In this document: positions 17,829-26,485 of the stretch, one piece after another
Numbering within the stretch: position 1 is the first letter of the stretch
Layout: each line of letters opens with the position of its first letter
Assembly (NCBI GenBank): GCA_012729455.1
Contig: JAAYDC010000013.1
Span: 1-64,000 of the forward strand
DNA length: 64,000 bases
Source of the DNA: Chloroflexota bacterium
Lineage (GTDB): Bacteria > Chloroflexota > Anaerolineae > UBA1429
Reading direction: 5' to 3'
Made by a program: the position numbers and the translations under genes
Notes under the pieces: generated by a model
Told to the model about the DNA's origin: nothing
Database searches by the model: none
What the model saw: only the letters and a program-made list of their open reading frames with translations

Positions 17829-18344
17829 GTGGGAGGCATCCTCGAGCACATCCTGGCACGCCGCAGTATCCGCAAGTACACCAACGAGGCCGTTGCGCGC
17901 GAACTGCTCGAGCAGGTGCTGCGTGCGGGTATGGCCGCGCCGAGTGCTACCAACCGCAAGCCGTGGGAGTTTTTGGTGCTCTGCGAGCCCGAGCGCGTCG
18001 CCGCGCTCACCAATTGCCTGGTGCTGGGGCGCTACCAACCGGCAGCCGTGATCGTGCCGTGCGGCAACCTGCTGCGCGCCATCCCGCTGGTGGGGCGCGA
18101 CTTTTGGGTGCAGGATTGCTCGGCTGCCATGCAAAACATGTGGCTGGCGGCCACCGGTCTGGGACTGGGAGGGGTGTGGATCGGCATCCACCCCCTCAAA
18201 CCGCTGGTGCGCAGCGTGCAAAAGGCACTCGGCCTGCCGCGCCACGTGGTACCGCTGGGGGCGCTCTACCTGGGGCATCCGGTGGAGACCAAAGAACCGC
18301 GCACGCAATACGATGCCGAGCGCGTCCACTGGGAACGTTACTAG
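17829..18344 (+). CDS. Nitroreductase family protein
   Basis: A 171-residue FMN-dependent nitroreductase-fold protein starting with GTG at 17829 (ggaggc follows the start, so the ribosome binding site is weak). It begins ILEHILARRSIRKYTNEAV, the RRSxRxY FMN-binding motif, followed by AAPSATNRKPWEFLVL and the late motif LGLGGVWIGIHP. The substrate is not predictable; members reduce nitro compounds, quinones or flavins or cut other substrates. A second member sits at 46710-47234 on the minus strand. Confidence 0.87.
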   Translation: MGGILEHILARRSIRKYTNEAVARELLEQVLRAGMAAPSATNRKPWEFLVLCEPERVAALTNCLVLGRYQPAAVIVPCGNLLRAIPLVGRDFWVQDCSAAMQNMWLAATGLGLGGVWIGIHPLKPLVRSVQKALGLPRHVVPLGALYLGHPVETKEPRTQYDAERVHWERY

Positions 18345-18359
18345 CACTCGCTGGACGCT

Positions 18360-18387
18360 TTGACAAATCTGATGTTGTTACCATACT
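18360..18387 (+). promoter_or_regulatory. Promoter of the CBS-domain membrane protein gene
   Basis: TTGACA at 18360-18365 and CATACT at 18382-18387, spacing 16 bp. The start codon is 53 bp further on. Confidence 0.7.
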
Positions 18388-18440
18388 AGGACATAAGGCT
18401 TGGAACCCAGTCTCCTGGCCCGAGGAGAGAAAACTCGGTA

Positions 18441-19778
18441 ATGCCCTCGCTTGCGCTGCAGATCGTGGTCGTGTTCGGCCTGATCCTTGCCAATGGTTTG
18501 TTCTCGATGGTTGAGATTGCTCTCGTTTCGGTACGTAAAGCACGTTTTCAGCAGAAAGCTGAAAACGGCGATAAGCAGGCCCAGCGTGTCCTGGAGCTGA
18601 CACAAAACCCCGGACGTCTGTTTTCGACGGTGCAGGTTGGCATCACACTGATCGCCATTCTCACCGGTGCCATCGGCGGTGCGGATATCTCGCGCGCCCT
18701 GGCAGTCGAGCTAGCCAAGATCCCCTTCCTGGCTCCCTATGCCGCCACGATCTCCTTTGTGCTGGTAATGGGCGTGCTGACCTTTTTCTCGATCGTGCTG
18801 GGCGAGCTGGTGCCCAAGCGCCTGGCAGTTAACTCGACGGAGAAAATCGCCCTCTCGTTTTCCGGCTTTATGAAGTTCCTTATGGCGGTATCCAAGCCGG
18901 CAGTGAGCCTATTGAACGGCAGCACCGAGCTGGTTCTGCACTTGATGGGGGTCAAGCTCGCTAACGAACCAGCCGTGACAGAAGAGGAATTCCGCGTGTT
19001 GCTCGAAGAGGGCACCGAGGCGGGCGTGTTTGAGGCTGCCGAGCAGGAGATGGTCGAATCGGTGCTGGATCTGGGCAGCCGGCGCGTCAGCTCGCTGATG
19101 ACCCCGCGCCCCGACATCGTGTGGCTGGATGTGGATGAACCGCTCGAAGAAACCCGCCAGAAAGTGATGAACAGCGGTTTTTCGCGCTTCCCCGTAGGGC
19201 GTGAAAGCCTAGACCAGTTGTTGGGCGAGGTGCAGGCGCGCGACCTGCTGGTACGCGTGCTCGATAACCAGCCCTTTGACCTGATGGCCAGCATCACGCC
19301 GGCGCTGTATGTGCCGGAAGTGATGCCGGTGCTGGACGTTCTTGAGCAGTTCAAGCAGGCCAGCTCGCAGATGGCGCTGGTGATCGACGAATATGGCTCA
19401 CTGGTGGGGTTGATTACCCTCACCGACATCCTCGAGATGATCGTGGGCGACATGCCCTCCACCGAGCCCGGCGAAGACCCCGACATCGTACAGCGCGAAG
19501 ACGGCTCCTACCTGCTGGACGGCATGCTGGCAATCGAGGACCTAAAGGAGCTCTTGCACATCGACCAGCTGCCCGGCGAAGAGCAGGGCCTGTTCAATAC
19601 CCTGGCCGGTTTTATCACCAGCTATCTCGGGCGCATCCCCGCCACAGCCGACTACTTCGAGTGGGGCAACCAGCGCTACGAGGTAGTGGATATGGACGCC
19701 AACCGCATTGACCGCGTGCTGGTGAGCGAAGTGCCGCCCATCACCGAAGAGACCACTGAAGAAGGCGCCGCCAGCTAG
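18441..19778 (+). CDS. CNNM/CBS/CorC-type membrane protein (hemolysin family)
   Basis: A 445-residue protein of the HlyC/CorC family. Residues 1-165 form the CNNM (DUF21) domain with three to four membrane helices, including ILANGLFSMVEIALVSVRKA and FFSIVLGELVPKRLAV. Then come two CBS domains (LMTPRPDIVWLDVD at about 215, and SSQMALVIDEYGSLVGLITL at about 310) and the C-terminal CorC-HlyC domain (EDGSYLLDGMLAIEDLKELL to the end). Family members are linked to Mg2+ or Co2+ efflux and resistance. It is a single-gene unit with its own promoter and terminator. Confidence 0.92.
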   Translation: MPSLALQIVVVFGLILANGLFSMVEIALVSVRKARFQQKAENGDKQAQRVLELTQNPGRLFSTVQVGITLIAILTGAIGGADISRALAVELAKIPFLAPYAATISFVLVMGVLTFFSIVLGELVPKRLAVNSTEKIALSFSGFMKFLMAVSKPAVSLLNGSTELVLHLMGVKLANEPAVTEEEFRVLLEEGTEAGVFEAAEQEMVESVLDLGSRRVSSLMTPRPDIVWLDVDEPLEETRQKVMNSGFSRFPVGRESLDQLLGEVQARDLLVRVLDNQPFDLMASITPALYVPEVMPVLDVLEQFKQASSQMALVIDEYGSLVGLITLTDILEMIVGDMPSTEPGEDPDIVQREDGSYLLDGMLAIEDLKELLHIDQLPGEEQGLFNTLAGFITSYLGRIPATADYFEWGNQRYEVVDMDANRIDRVLVSEVPPITEETTEEGAAS

Positions 19779-19794
19779 GCTCCTATAAACCACA

Positions 19795-19825
19795 AGAGGG
19801 CAGGATGATGATCCTGCCCTCTTTT
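19795..19825 (+). terminator. Intrinsic terminator after the CorC-type gene
   Basis: AGAGGGCAGGAT pairs with ATCCTGCCCTCT and is followed by TTTT. It lies between convergent genes and may serve both. Confidence 0.88.
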
Positions 19826-19839
19826 AATATGTGATCGGG

Positions 19840-22323
19840 TTACAGGTCCGAGACCAGCTCGGTGATGCTGGCAGCCGTGACCTTGCCGGGCGCTGCCGAA
19901 CAGGTGACCTTGACAGCCACGCCAGGCTCTAGGTTGAGACAGTTATCCGAGAGCGTCACACCGTTTTCCGTCTCGATAAAGACGCCAAAGGCCGGCACCG
20001 CGCTGGTGAGCGTGATCGTCTGGCCGCGCGCGGCAACCTTGATCTGGGGCGCCACCAGCTGCAGGGTGCGGAAGCGGTCAAACACCAGATAGTTGCGCCA
20101 GGTAGACGCACCGTCGCTCAGCTCGACATACAGCACCGTGTCAAGCAGCTCGCCGTTGAGTTGCTGCGGGTAGGTAGTGCTGCGGGCATCGCGCGGGAGC
20201 ACCCGCGGGCTGTAGCCAATCCCGAGCTGTGCCAGTTCCCACTCATCCAGGGTTGTTACACCGTTGGCCAGCAGCTTGCCCTTGACGGGCACCTCGGCCA
20301 CCTGTTTGCCGTCCAGGCGGTAGGCCGTCACGTGCCCGGATACCTCTAGCGGGGAATCAACATCGCTGGCAACACGCAGCTGCACCCGCCCATCCTCGAG
20401 GCGCAACATCGGCAGGACGTTGTCGAAAAAGCGCTGGGTATAATACCACAGGCCCTTCCTGCGGCGCGCGTAATCCACCGACGACCAGCTGGCAACCGGC
20501 CAGCAGTCGTTGAGCTGCCAGTAGAGTGCGCCCGAGGTCATGAACTGGCGGCTGCGCCAGTGTTCCACGCCGGTACGGATTGCCTCTGCCTGCACAAACT
20601 GGGTCAGCTGGCAAAAGCTCTTGAAATCCTTGGGGAAGCCGACGCGACCGACCATAAAGCGCACCAGCTTTTCCATGCCCTCGACCATCTTCTGGTGGCT
20701 GAGCATGGTCGGCGAAAAGACGCGACGTTCTTCGGGAGTGGTGTATTCCAGCACGGTCTCCCAGTTGGGCATGGCCTGGAAACCAAATTCAGAGATAAAG
20801 CGGCCGTTATCCTGCAGGTAGCCCGAATAGTCCTGCCAGTTCGACCACACCATCCAGGAATGTGTATCGCCCTCGGATTTGCAGTTGGGGTGCTCGCCGC
20901 CATAAGGGCTCGAGACCCAGTAGGGGCGCGAGGGGTCGAACTGGGCACACACGGCAGGCAGGATCTCGCGGTAGACATAGTTGCCCAGATATTTGGGCTC
21001 GCCCACATGCCACCATTCGTCAAAGCCCCAGTTGTTTTCGTTATTGCCGCACCACAGTACGATCGAGGGATGGTTGCGCAGTGCCAGCACCACCGCCTCG
21101 GCCTCGTCGGCCGCCAGGTCCTGGAACCAGTCGAACTCGTCGGGGTATTGCGCGCACGAGTACATGAAATCCTGCCAGACCATGATGCCCATCTCGTCGC
21201 AGGCCTCGTAAAAGGCGGGGTCTTCGTAGATGCCGCCGCCCCAGATGCGCAGCATATTCATGTTGGCGTCGCGCGCCAGGCCGATCAGTTCGTAATAGTC
21301 GTCACGCGTAAGCCGGGGCAACATGGCCTCGGCGGGGATCCAGTTGGCGCCCTTGCAAAAGGTCTTGACGCCGTTGATCGCCAGGATAAAGCTCTTGCCC
21401 TCGGTGTCGGCTTCCTGGATCAGCTGGATTGTGCGGATGCCGGTGCGGAAGCTGGTGCGGTCAAAGACTTTGCTGCCATCTCCAACCTTGATGCCGACCT
21501 CATAGAGCGGCTGAGCGCCCTTGCCGTTGGGCCACCACAACGCCGCATCGGGCACCTCAAAATCAACCTGCACATGGTAGAGCGACTCGTTCAGCGCGGT
21601 GAGATCGACGCTCTCCTTGGCGATGACCTTGCCATCCAGCGAAAGGGCAACCTCGGTGAGGAAGGGGCCGTCCACATAGGGCTCAATCTGCGCTGAGACG
21701 CGCACCAGGGCGGTACCATCGATAATCGAGATCGTGCGGGCATAAGGCTGTGAGATGCGCACACCGCTGTTGAGCTCGACATACACCGGCCGCCACAGGC
21801 CAACGGCGGCAATGCGGGGTCCCCAATCCCAGCCATACGAGTACTGCGCCTTGCGGGCATAGACGCGCGCCGTCTCGGCGCTGGAAGCCAGATCGAGCGG
21901 ACTGTTGCGCTCCATGGCGCGGATCGTCTCAACCGGCGAATCAAAACGCACCTCAGCCATGTTCTCGCCCGCCAGAGCGACACCGGCGATGTCGTAGCGC
22001 TGCTGGTAGAACATGTTTTCGGCGCGCCCGAGGTAGGCGTCGTTGAGGTAGACATCAGCCAGAGTATCGATGCCCTCAAAGACCAGCTCAAGGCTGTCGG
22101 CATCCAGGTCCTTTTCGCTGAGGGTAAACACCTTGCGATAGACCCAGGCCTTGTCTTCGATGCGGTGCATCTCGATCTCGTTCAGGCCGATATACGGATC
22201 GGGCAGCTGGCCAAGTTCGATCAGATCCATCTGAACACAGCCGGGCACATTGCCAGGCATCCAATCGTCGCTGCCGACGGCTTTAAACTCCCACTGTCCG
22301 TCGAGCGTGATGCGTCTGCTCAT
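19840..22323 (-). CDS. Beta-mannosidase-like glycoside hydrolase, GH2
   Basis: An 827-residue GH2 enzyme; ATG at 22323 is chosen for aggaggcttttc just upstream. Domain order is sugar-binding jelly roll (VPGCVQMDLIELGQLPDP), immunoglobulin-like domain, TIM barrel, then C-terminal domains. Mannosidase landmarks are KGANWIPAEAMLPR, RIWGGGIYEDPAFYE, the acid/base Glu 429 in WCGNNENNW and the nucleophile Glu 512 in RFISEFGFQ. No signal peptide, so it probably trims beta-mannosides in the cytoplasm. It is divergent from the GH42-like gene; the shared 137-bp region must hold both promoters. Confidence 0.93.
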   Translation of the reverse strand: MSRRITLDGQWEFKAVGSDDWMPGNVPGCVQMDLIELGQLPDPYIGLNEIEMHRIEDKAWVYRKVFTLSEKDLDADSLELVFEGIDTLADVYLNDAYLGRAENMFYQQRYDIAGVALAGENMAEVRFDSPVETIRAMERNSPLDLASSAETARVYARKAQYSYGWDWGPRIAAVGLWRPVYVELNSGVRISQPYARTISIIDGTALVRVSAQIEPYVDGPFLTEVALSLDGKVIAKESVDLTALNESLYHVQVDFEVPDAALWWPNGKGAQPLYEVGIKVGDGSKVFDRTSFRTGIRTIQLIQEADTEGKSFILAINGVKTFCKGANWIPAEAMLPRLTRDDYYELIGLARDANMNMLRIWGGGIYEDPAFYEACDEMGIMVWQDFMYSCAQYPDEFDWFQDLAADEAEAVVLALRNHPSIVLWCGNNENNWGFDEWWHVGEPKYLGNYVYREILPAVCAQFDPSRPYWVSSPYGGEHPNCKSEGDTHSWMVWSNWQDYSGYLQDNGRFISEFGFQAMPNWETVLEYTTPEERRVFSPTMLSHQKMVEGMEKLVRFMVGRVGFPKDFKSFCQLTQFVQAEAIRTGVEHWRSRQFMTSGALYWQLNDCWPVASWSSVDYARRRKGLWYYTQRFFDNVLPMLRLEDGRVQLRVASDVDSPLEVSGHVTAYRLDGKQVAEVPVKGKLLANGVTTLDEWELAQLGIGYSPRVLPRDARSTTYPQQLNGELLDTVLYVELSDGASTWRNYLVFDRFRTLQLVAPQIKVAARGQTITLTSAVPAFGVFIETENGVTLSDNCLNLEPGVAVKVTCSAAPGKVTAASITELVSDL

Positions 22324-22460
22324 GAAAAGCCTCCTGTGACGGCATAGGTCGGATGCTGACATCATACCCGCAGGCCGAGGCGCGGTCAAGCAAAGCATTT
22401 GCTAATCTGGCGCGGGGGTGCACAATAGGAGCGCAAACAGTGCACCAGGGGAGGGATAAC

Positions 22461-24410
22461 ATGACCAAGCCGTTCAGCGAGATCAAGTCCTATCGGGGAG
22501 CACCGACCATCCATGTCGACGGCCAGCCAATAGCGGGTTCGGGGTTCTGGCGGTCGCTCAATGCCGACGAGCGATACCTGGCGGATTTCCATCAGTTGGG
22601 CGTGAGGCTGGTGTGGTTTTCGGTCGGTACCAACTATTGGCTGGCGAATGGCCGCTATGATTTCAGCTCACTCGACCAGGCCTGGGAGCGCATGCTCAAG
22701 GCCGCCCCGGAGGCTTACTTTATCCCACGGCTGTATCTGCGTCCGCCCGACTGGTGGACGAACGCCAACCCCAAAGAGCTGCGCATGACGGAAAACGGCG
22801 AGCCCTACCGCGGCACGCCCGACGAATACCTGGATGGCCAGGTGCTGCCCTCTTCGGCCTCAACCAAGTGGCGCGACGACACGCGCGCCTACATTCGCGC
22901 CTTTATCGAGCACCACGAGGCCAGCCCGTTCGCCGAGCGCATCATTGGTTACCATCTTTCCAACGAACAGAGCGAAGAATGGTTCTATTGGGGTGGACCC
23001 GACAGCGACTATAACCCCCAGAACGTGGTGCGCTTTCGCGACTATCTTGAGACGATCTATGCCTCGGATGAGGCGCTGCAGGAGGCTTGGGCCGACCCGC
23101 AAGTGACCCTGGCATGCACACAGCTGCCGCGCATCGCAGATCGACGCAGCCCGCAGGAGGGAGAGTTCTTTTCGCCCGCTGCCCAGCAGCAGGTGGTCGA
23201 TTATTATCGCTACAAGCACACAAACATGGTGGATATAATCAGCGACTTTACCCACCTGGCCAAGGATCTTACCGACCGGCGGGCGCTGGTGGGCGTCTTT
23301 TACGGTTACCAGCTGCAGAGCATCCCGCGCGGCCAGCTGGATTCAGGCCACTATGCCCTGGCCAAGCTGCTGGCACTGGATAGTGTCGACTATCTTTCCA
23401 GCCCGACCTGTTATGCCGGCCGCGAGCTGGGAAGCGGTTACAGCTATTTCATGTCGCTGCAGGCCTCGGTACGCTTGCACGGCAAGTTGTGGATCGACGA
23501 GAACGACATCCGCACGCACGTGCCCGCCCCCAGCAACGAGGGCTTTGGCAAGACGCTCACCCTGGCGGATACGATCTCGATGCAGCGCCGCGAGCTGGCC
23601 AATGCCCTGTGCAACGGCGCCGCTTACTGGTGGATGGACCAGGGCGGCGGCTGGTATGCCGACCCGAAACTCTTGCAGGAGCTGGGTTGGCTGCATAACC
23701 TGATGACCAAGGCCATGCAGGGCGACCGCTCCAGCCGTGCCGAGGTGGCGGTGGTGATCGATGAGGGCTCGGTGATGTGGCGCGCCTCAAGGAGTAGGCT
23801 GCAATCCCACATGGGCATTACCGAGATCGGCCACCTGGGTGCGCCGGTGGATTTCATCCTGTTGAGCGACCTGGAAGAGGCGCGCGACTATAAACTCTAC
23901 TATTTCAAATACTGCTACCGCCAGAACCGCGCCCTGCGCGCCATGATCCGCCGGGTGCTGGAGCGCAGCCAGGGCATGGCAGTGTGGATCGACAAGCCCG
24001 GATGGATCGACGAGGACGCCCGTACCGCCGGCATCGATAACGCTCAGCAGCTGACGGGCTTGCAGATACCCGGCGTGCGCGAACCCGGCGTGCGCGAACC
24101 CGGCGTGCGCAGCGTGTGGCTCCAGGATCTGCCGGATGCCGCAGCCCTGCGTGAGCTGTGCCGAGAGGCGGGCGTGCACATCTATGTTGATAGTGGAGAT
24201 GTGGTCTATGCGGATGCCTCCTTTATCACCGTGCACAGCCAAGAAGCTGGTGAAAAGGAACTGACGGTGCTGCCCGGTGAGCAGCTCACCGACGTGGTGC
24301 GCAACTGCCCGCTGGAGACTGCCGACGGGGTAGCACGCCTGACGATGGATGCAAGCAGCACAGCGATCATCTACCGCGGCAACCGCTCAGCCTGGAACGA
24401 CCTGCAGTAG
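22461..24410 (+). CDS. GH42-like beta-galactosidase-type glycoside hydrolase
   Basis: A 649-residue protein; the ATG at 22461 follows gggagggataac. The first 400 residues form a GH-A clan TIM barrel: GFWRSLNADERYLADFHQLG, YFIPRLYLRPPDWW, the acid/base pair Asn-Glu (Glu 169 in HLSNEQSEEW) and a likely nucleophile Glu 347 in KLWIDENDI. A Rossmann-like trimerisation domain follows (AEVAVVIDEGSVMWRAS, DFILLSDLEEARDYKLY), as in GH42. Similarity is to the wider GH42 group, so the substrate is uncertain. A perfect tandem repeat at 24069-24110 adds PGVRE units near the C-terminus. Confidence 0.8.
   Translation: MTKPFSEIKSYRGAPTIHVDGQPIAGSGFWRSLNADERYLADFHQLGVRLVWFSVGTNYWLANGRYDFSSLDQAWERMLKAAPEAYFIPRLYLRPPDWWTNANPKELRMTENGEPYRGTPDEYLDGQVLPSSASTKWRDDTRAYIRAFIEHHEASPFAERIIGYHLSNEQSEEWFYWGGPDSDYNPQNVVRFRDYLETIYASDEALQEAWADPQVTLACTQLPRIADRRSPQEGEFFSPAAQQQVVDYYRYKHTNMVDIISDFTHLAKDLTDRRALVGVFYGYQLQSIPRGQLDSGHYALAKLLALDSVDYLSSPTCYAGRELGSGYSYFMSLQASVRLHGKLWIDENDIRTHVPAPSNEGFGKTLTLADTISMQRRELANALCNGAAYWWMDQGGGWYADPKLLQELGWLHNLMTKAMQGDRSSRAEVAVVIDEGSVMWRASRSRLQSHMGITEIGHLGAPVDFILLSDLEEARDYKLYYFKYCYRQNRALRAMIRRVLERSQGMAVWIDKPGWIDEDARTAGIDNAQQLTGLQIPGVREPGVREPGVRSVWLQDLPDAAALRELCREAGVHIYVDSGDVVYADASFITVHSQEAGEKELTVLPGEQLTDVVRNCPLETADGVARLTMDASSTAIIYRGNRSAWNDLQ
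24069..24110 (+). repeat. In-frame 15-bp tandem repeat (2.8 copies) in the GH42-like gene
   Basis: CCCGGCGTGCGCGAA occurs at 24069-24083 and 24084-24098, with a 12-bp partial third copy at 24099-24110. It encodes PGVRE-PGVRE-PGVR. Unit length is a multiple of three, so copy changes keep the frame. Confidence 0.95.
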
Positions 24411-24491
24411 CTCTGGTTTGCCTATGAACGCATTGCTTCAGACCGGGATCCCAGCCGCCTGGCGCTCGGCAGACGAACGCTCGGCTGTCAT

Positions 24492-26459
24492 ATGAAGCTG
24501 AGCCTGCGTCACCGCCTAAAGCGGCTGGGATATGCCCTTACCGTGTTGGGGCTGCTCCTGCCGCTCAGCGTGCTGGTATGGCGCCTGGCAGCCGCGCAAC
24601 GCCCAGCCGAGTGGCAGCGCTATAGCCATCGAGGGTTGGGGATCTCGTGGAGCGCCCCAGCCAGCTGGAGCCTGCGCGAAGTGCGCGATGCATTCGGCAC
24701 GGTGCTGGTGCTGGAGGAGCAGGAGGGACCGCGGGCGGTCTTGTACATCTCGCTCAACCGCGACGAGCAGGAATACCGCTCCTGGGATCCTTCTCTGGCC
24801 AACCGTAAAGTTGCCGGGCTGCCGGCACGCGAAGAAGCCCTAAGCGCTGGGCATAATCCTGCGCAATGGCTGGTGAGCCTGCGCACCCCCGATGGCGGCG
24901 TCCTGCATCTAACGCTCAGCTTTGGCCCCGGCTTTAACCTGAGCCTCTACGAGCAGTTACTGGCAAGTGTAAGCCTGGGCGTAGAAGAGGCCCATATCCG
25001 AATGTACCCCTCGGTGGCGGCCCTTTCGGGCAGCTTTGCGCCCTGTGCTCCTGATTGCGGGCTGGCAAGCTCTTCGCCCAACTGGTGCATGGTGGATGTG
25101 GCCTCGAGCGAGTGGGATGGCGTAGACGTCTACTCCAACGGCAGCAACTTTCCGTACTTTTATGATAACGAATGCCCCGACTATTACGGGTTAAAGTTCC
25201 AGTGTGTTGAGCTCATCCAGCGCTACTATTGGGAAAGGGTTGGGCGCGCCACCGGCACGGGCAGCCCGAGCTGGGGCATCGCCAGCGCCTACCAGGCGTG
25301 GTGGAAGCATCCTTCCGAGTATGTGCCTGTCGCCAACGGCAGCGGCCCCACCCCGCAGCACGGCGATATTCTCATCTGGCGGCCAGAGGGGCGCTTTGCC
25401 CCACACGGCCACATCGGCATCGTGGTAGGCGTCTCGGGCGGCAGGGTGATCTTTGTGCACCAGAACTCGAAAGAGGGCGGCGTCTCGACCAGGGCGTGGG
25501 TTAACGGCTGGATTGACGACCCCTATCTATACGGCTGGCTGCATGCCGGAACGCACGACCGCATCCCGCCGGATGGCGCCATCACCCAGCCTGCCCCGGG
25601 CGATATCATAAGCACGGACGTGCTGCATCTGGAGGGCTGGGCCAGCGACGACGAGAGCGGCTTAGCCAAAGCGCGCTTTCACGCCATCTATGGCGAGACG
25701 CGCCTGCCGTTGGGTCAGCCCAGCACGAGCTCGCCATTCAGTTATGACTGGGACCTGGCCGCCGCCGGCGTGCCCAACGGCCCGCTGACGATCACGCTCG
25801 AGCTGGTGGATGCCGAGGGCAATATAGCTTATTCGCCGCGAGGGGTTGTCCAGCTCGAGGTGCGCAGGCCTACTACCACACCTGCTCCAACCGCTACGCC
25901 GGCACCCGACACCACGCGCACGGCAGAGCCGCCTCCGGTGCCCACGCCGGCCGCTACGCTGCCCTCCGGCCTTTATGCGGGTTGCCAGGATCTGGCAGCC
26001 GGCGGCACAGTCGAGTTCAACCGCTACTGGTTGTTGGGCGGCGACCTGGCGCCGCGCATGCGCCCCTTCGGCGAGGACGGCCAGCAAAGCCTGGTAGTTG
26101 GCATCACCGAGGGACCGAGCCTGAAGGGCGTTTCGATCGCTCAGCAGATCATCGACATCCCCCGCGAGGCTGCCAAGCTCAAGCTGGTATTGCGTTACCG
26201 GGCGACAGCCAGCGTATTGGCGGTATATCCGCAGCGTATCGTGATCGTGAGCGAACGCGGCGAGGTAACAGAGCTGCTGGCACTGGCCGCACCTTACAGC
26301 CATACCGGCGCCTGGCAGACGGTCGGGTTCGGCAGCGACGTGCTGGCACCCTTCCGCGGCCAGCGCATCCGCCTGCAGTTTCAGGTATATAATGGCGGTT
26401 ACGAAGACCGACCCGCCGCACTCGAGGTTGAGGACCTGCACCTGTATCGCTGCCCATAG
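24492..26459 (+). CDS. Secreted or anchored CHAP-domain amidase/peptidase
   Basis: A 655-residue extracytoplasmic protein. Residues 15-35 (LTVLGLLLPLSVLVWRLA) are a signal anchor. A small beta domain (residues 40-165) is followed by a CHAP domain with catalytic Cys in KFQCVELIQRYY (about 238) and His in APHGHIGIVV (about 305-307), then an Asn in HQNS. An immunoglobulin-like domain (QPAPGDIISTDVLHLEGW), a Thr/Pro-rich linker (TTTPAPTATPAPD) and a C-terminal beta-sandwich follow. CHAP domains cut peptidoglycan cross-bridges or amides, so a role in cell-wall remodelling is likely. Confidence 0.85.
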   Translation: MKLSLRHRLKRLGYALTVLGLLLPLSVLVWRLAAAQRPAEWQRYSHRGLGISWSAPASWSLREVRDAFGTVLVLEEQEGPRAVLYISLNRDEQEYRSWDPSLANRKVAGLPAREEALSAGHNPAQWLVSLRTPDGGVLHLTLSFGPGFNLSLYEQLLASVSLGVEEAHIRMYPSVAALSGSFAPCAPDCGLASSSPNWCMVDVASSEWDGVDVYSNGSNFPYFYDNECPDYYGLKFQCVELIQRYYWERVGRATGTGSPSWGIASAYQAWWKHPSEYVPVANGSGPTPQHGDILIWRPEGRFAPHGHIGIVVGVSGGRVIFVHQNSKEGGVSTRAWVNGWIDDPYLYGWLHAGTHDRIPPDGAITQPAPGDIISTDVLHLEGWASDDESGLAKARFHAIYGETRLPLGQPSTSSPFSYDWDLAAAGVPNGPLTITLELVDAEGNIAYSPRGVVQLEVRRPTTTPAPTATPAPDTTRTAEPPPVPTPAATLPSGLYAGCQDLAAGGTVEFNRYWLLGGDLAPRMRPFGEDGQQSLVVGITEGPSLKGVSIAQQIIDIPREAAKLKLVLRYRATASVLAVYPQRIVIVSERGEVTELLALAAPYSHTGAWQTVGFGSDVLAPFRGQRIRLQFQVYNGGYEDRPAALEVEDLHLYRCP

Positions 26460-26485
26460 CGAACAGTTGGTATCCGGGAGGAGCG

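Noticed and set aside
20560..21696. 378-codon open frame on the plus strand inside the GH2 gene
   Set aside because: Antisense to a GH2 gene with intact catalytic motifs; the composition is atypical and no family motif is visible.
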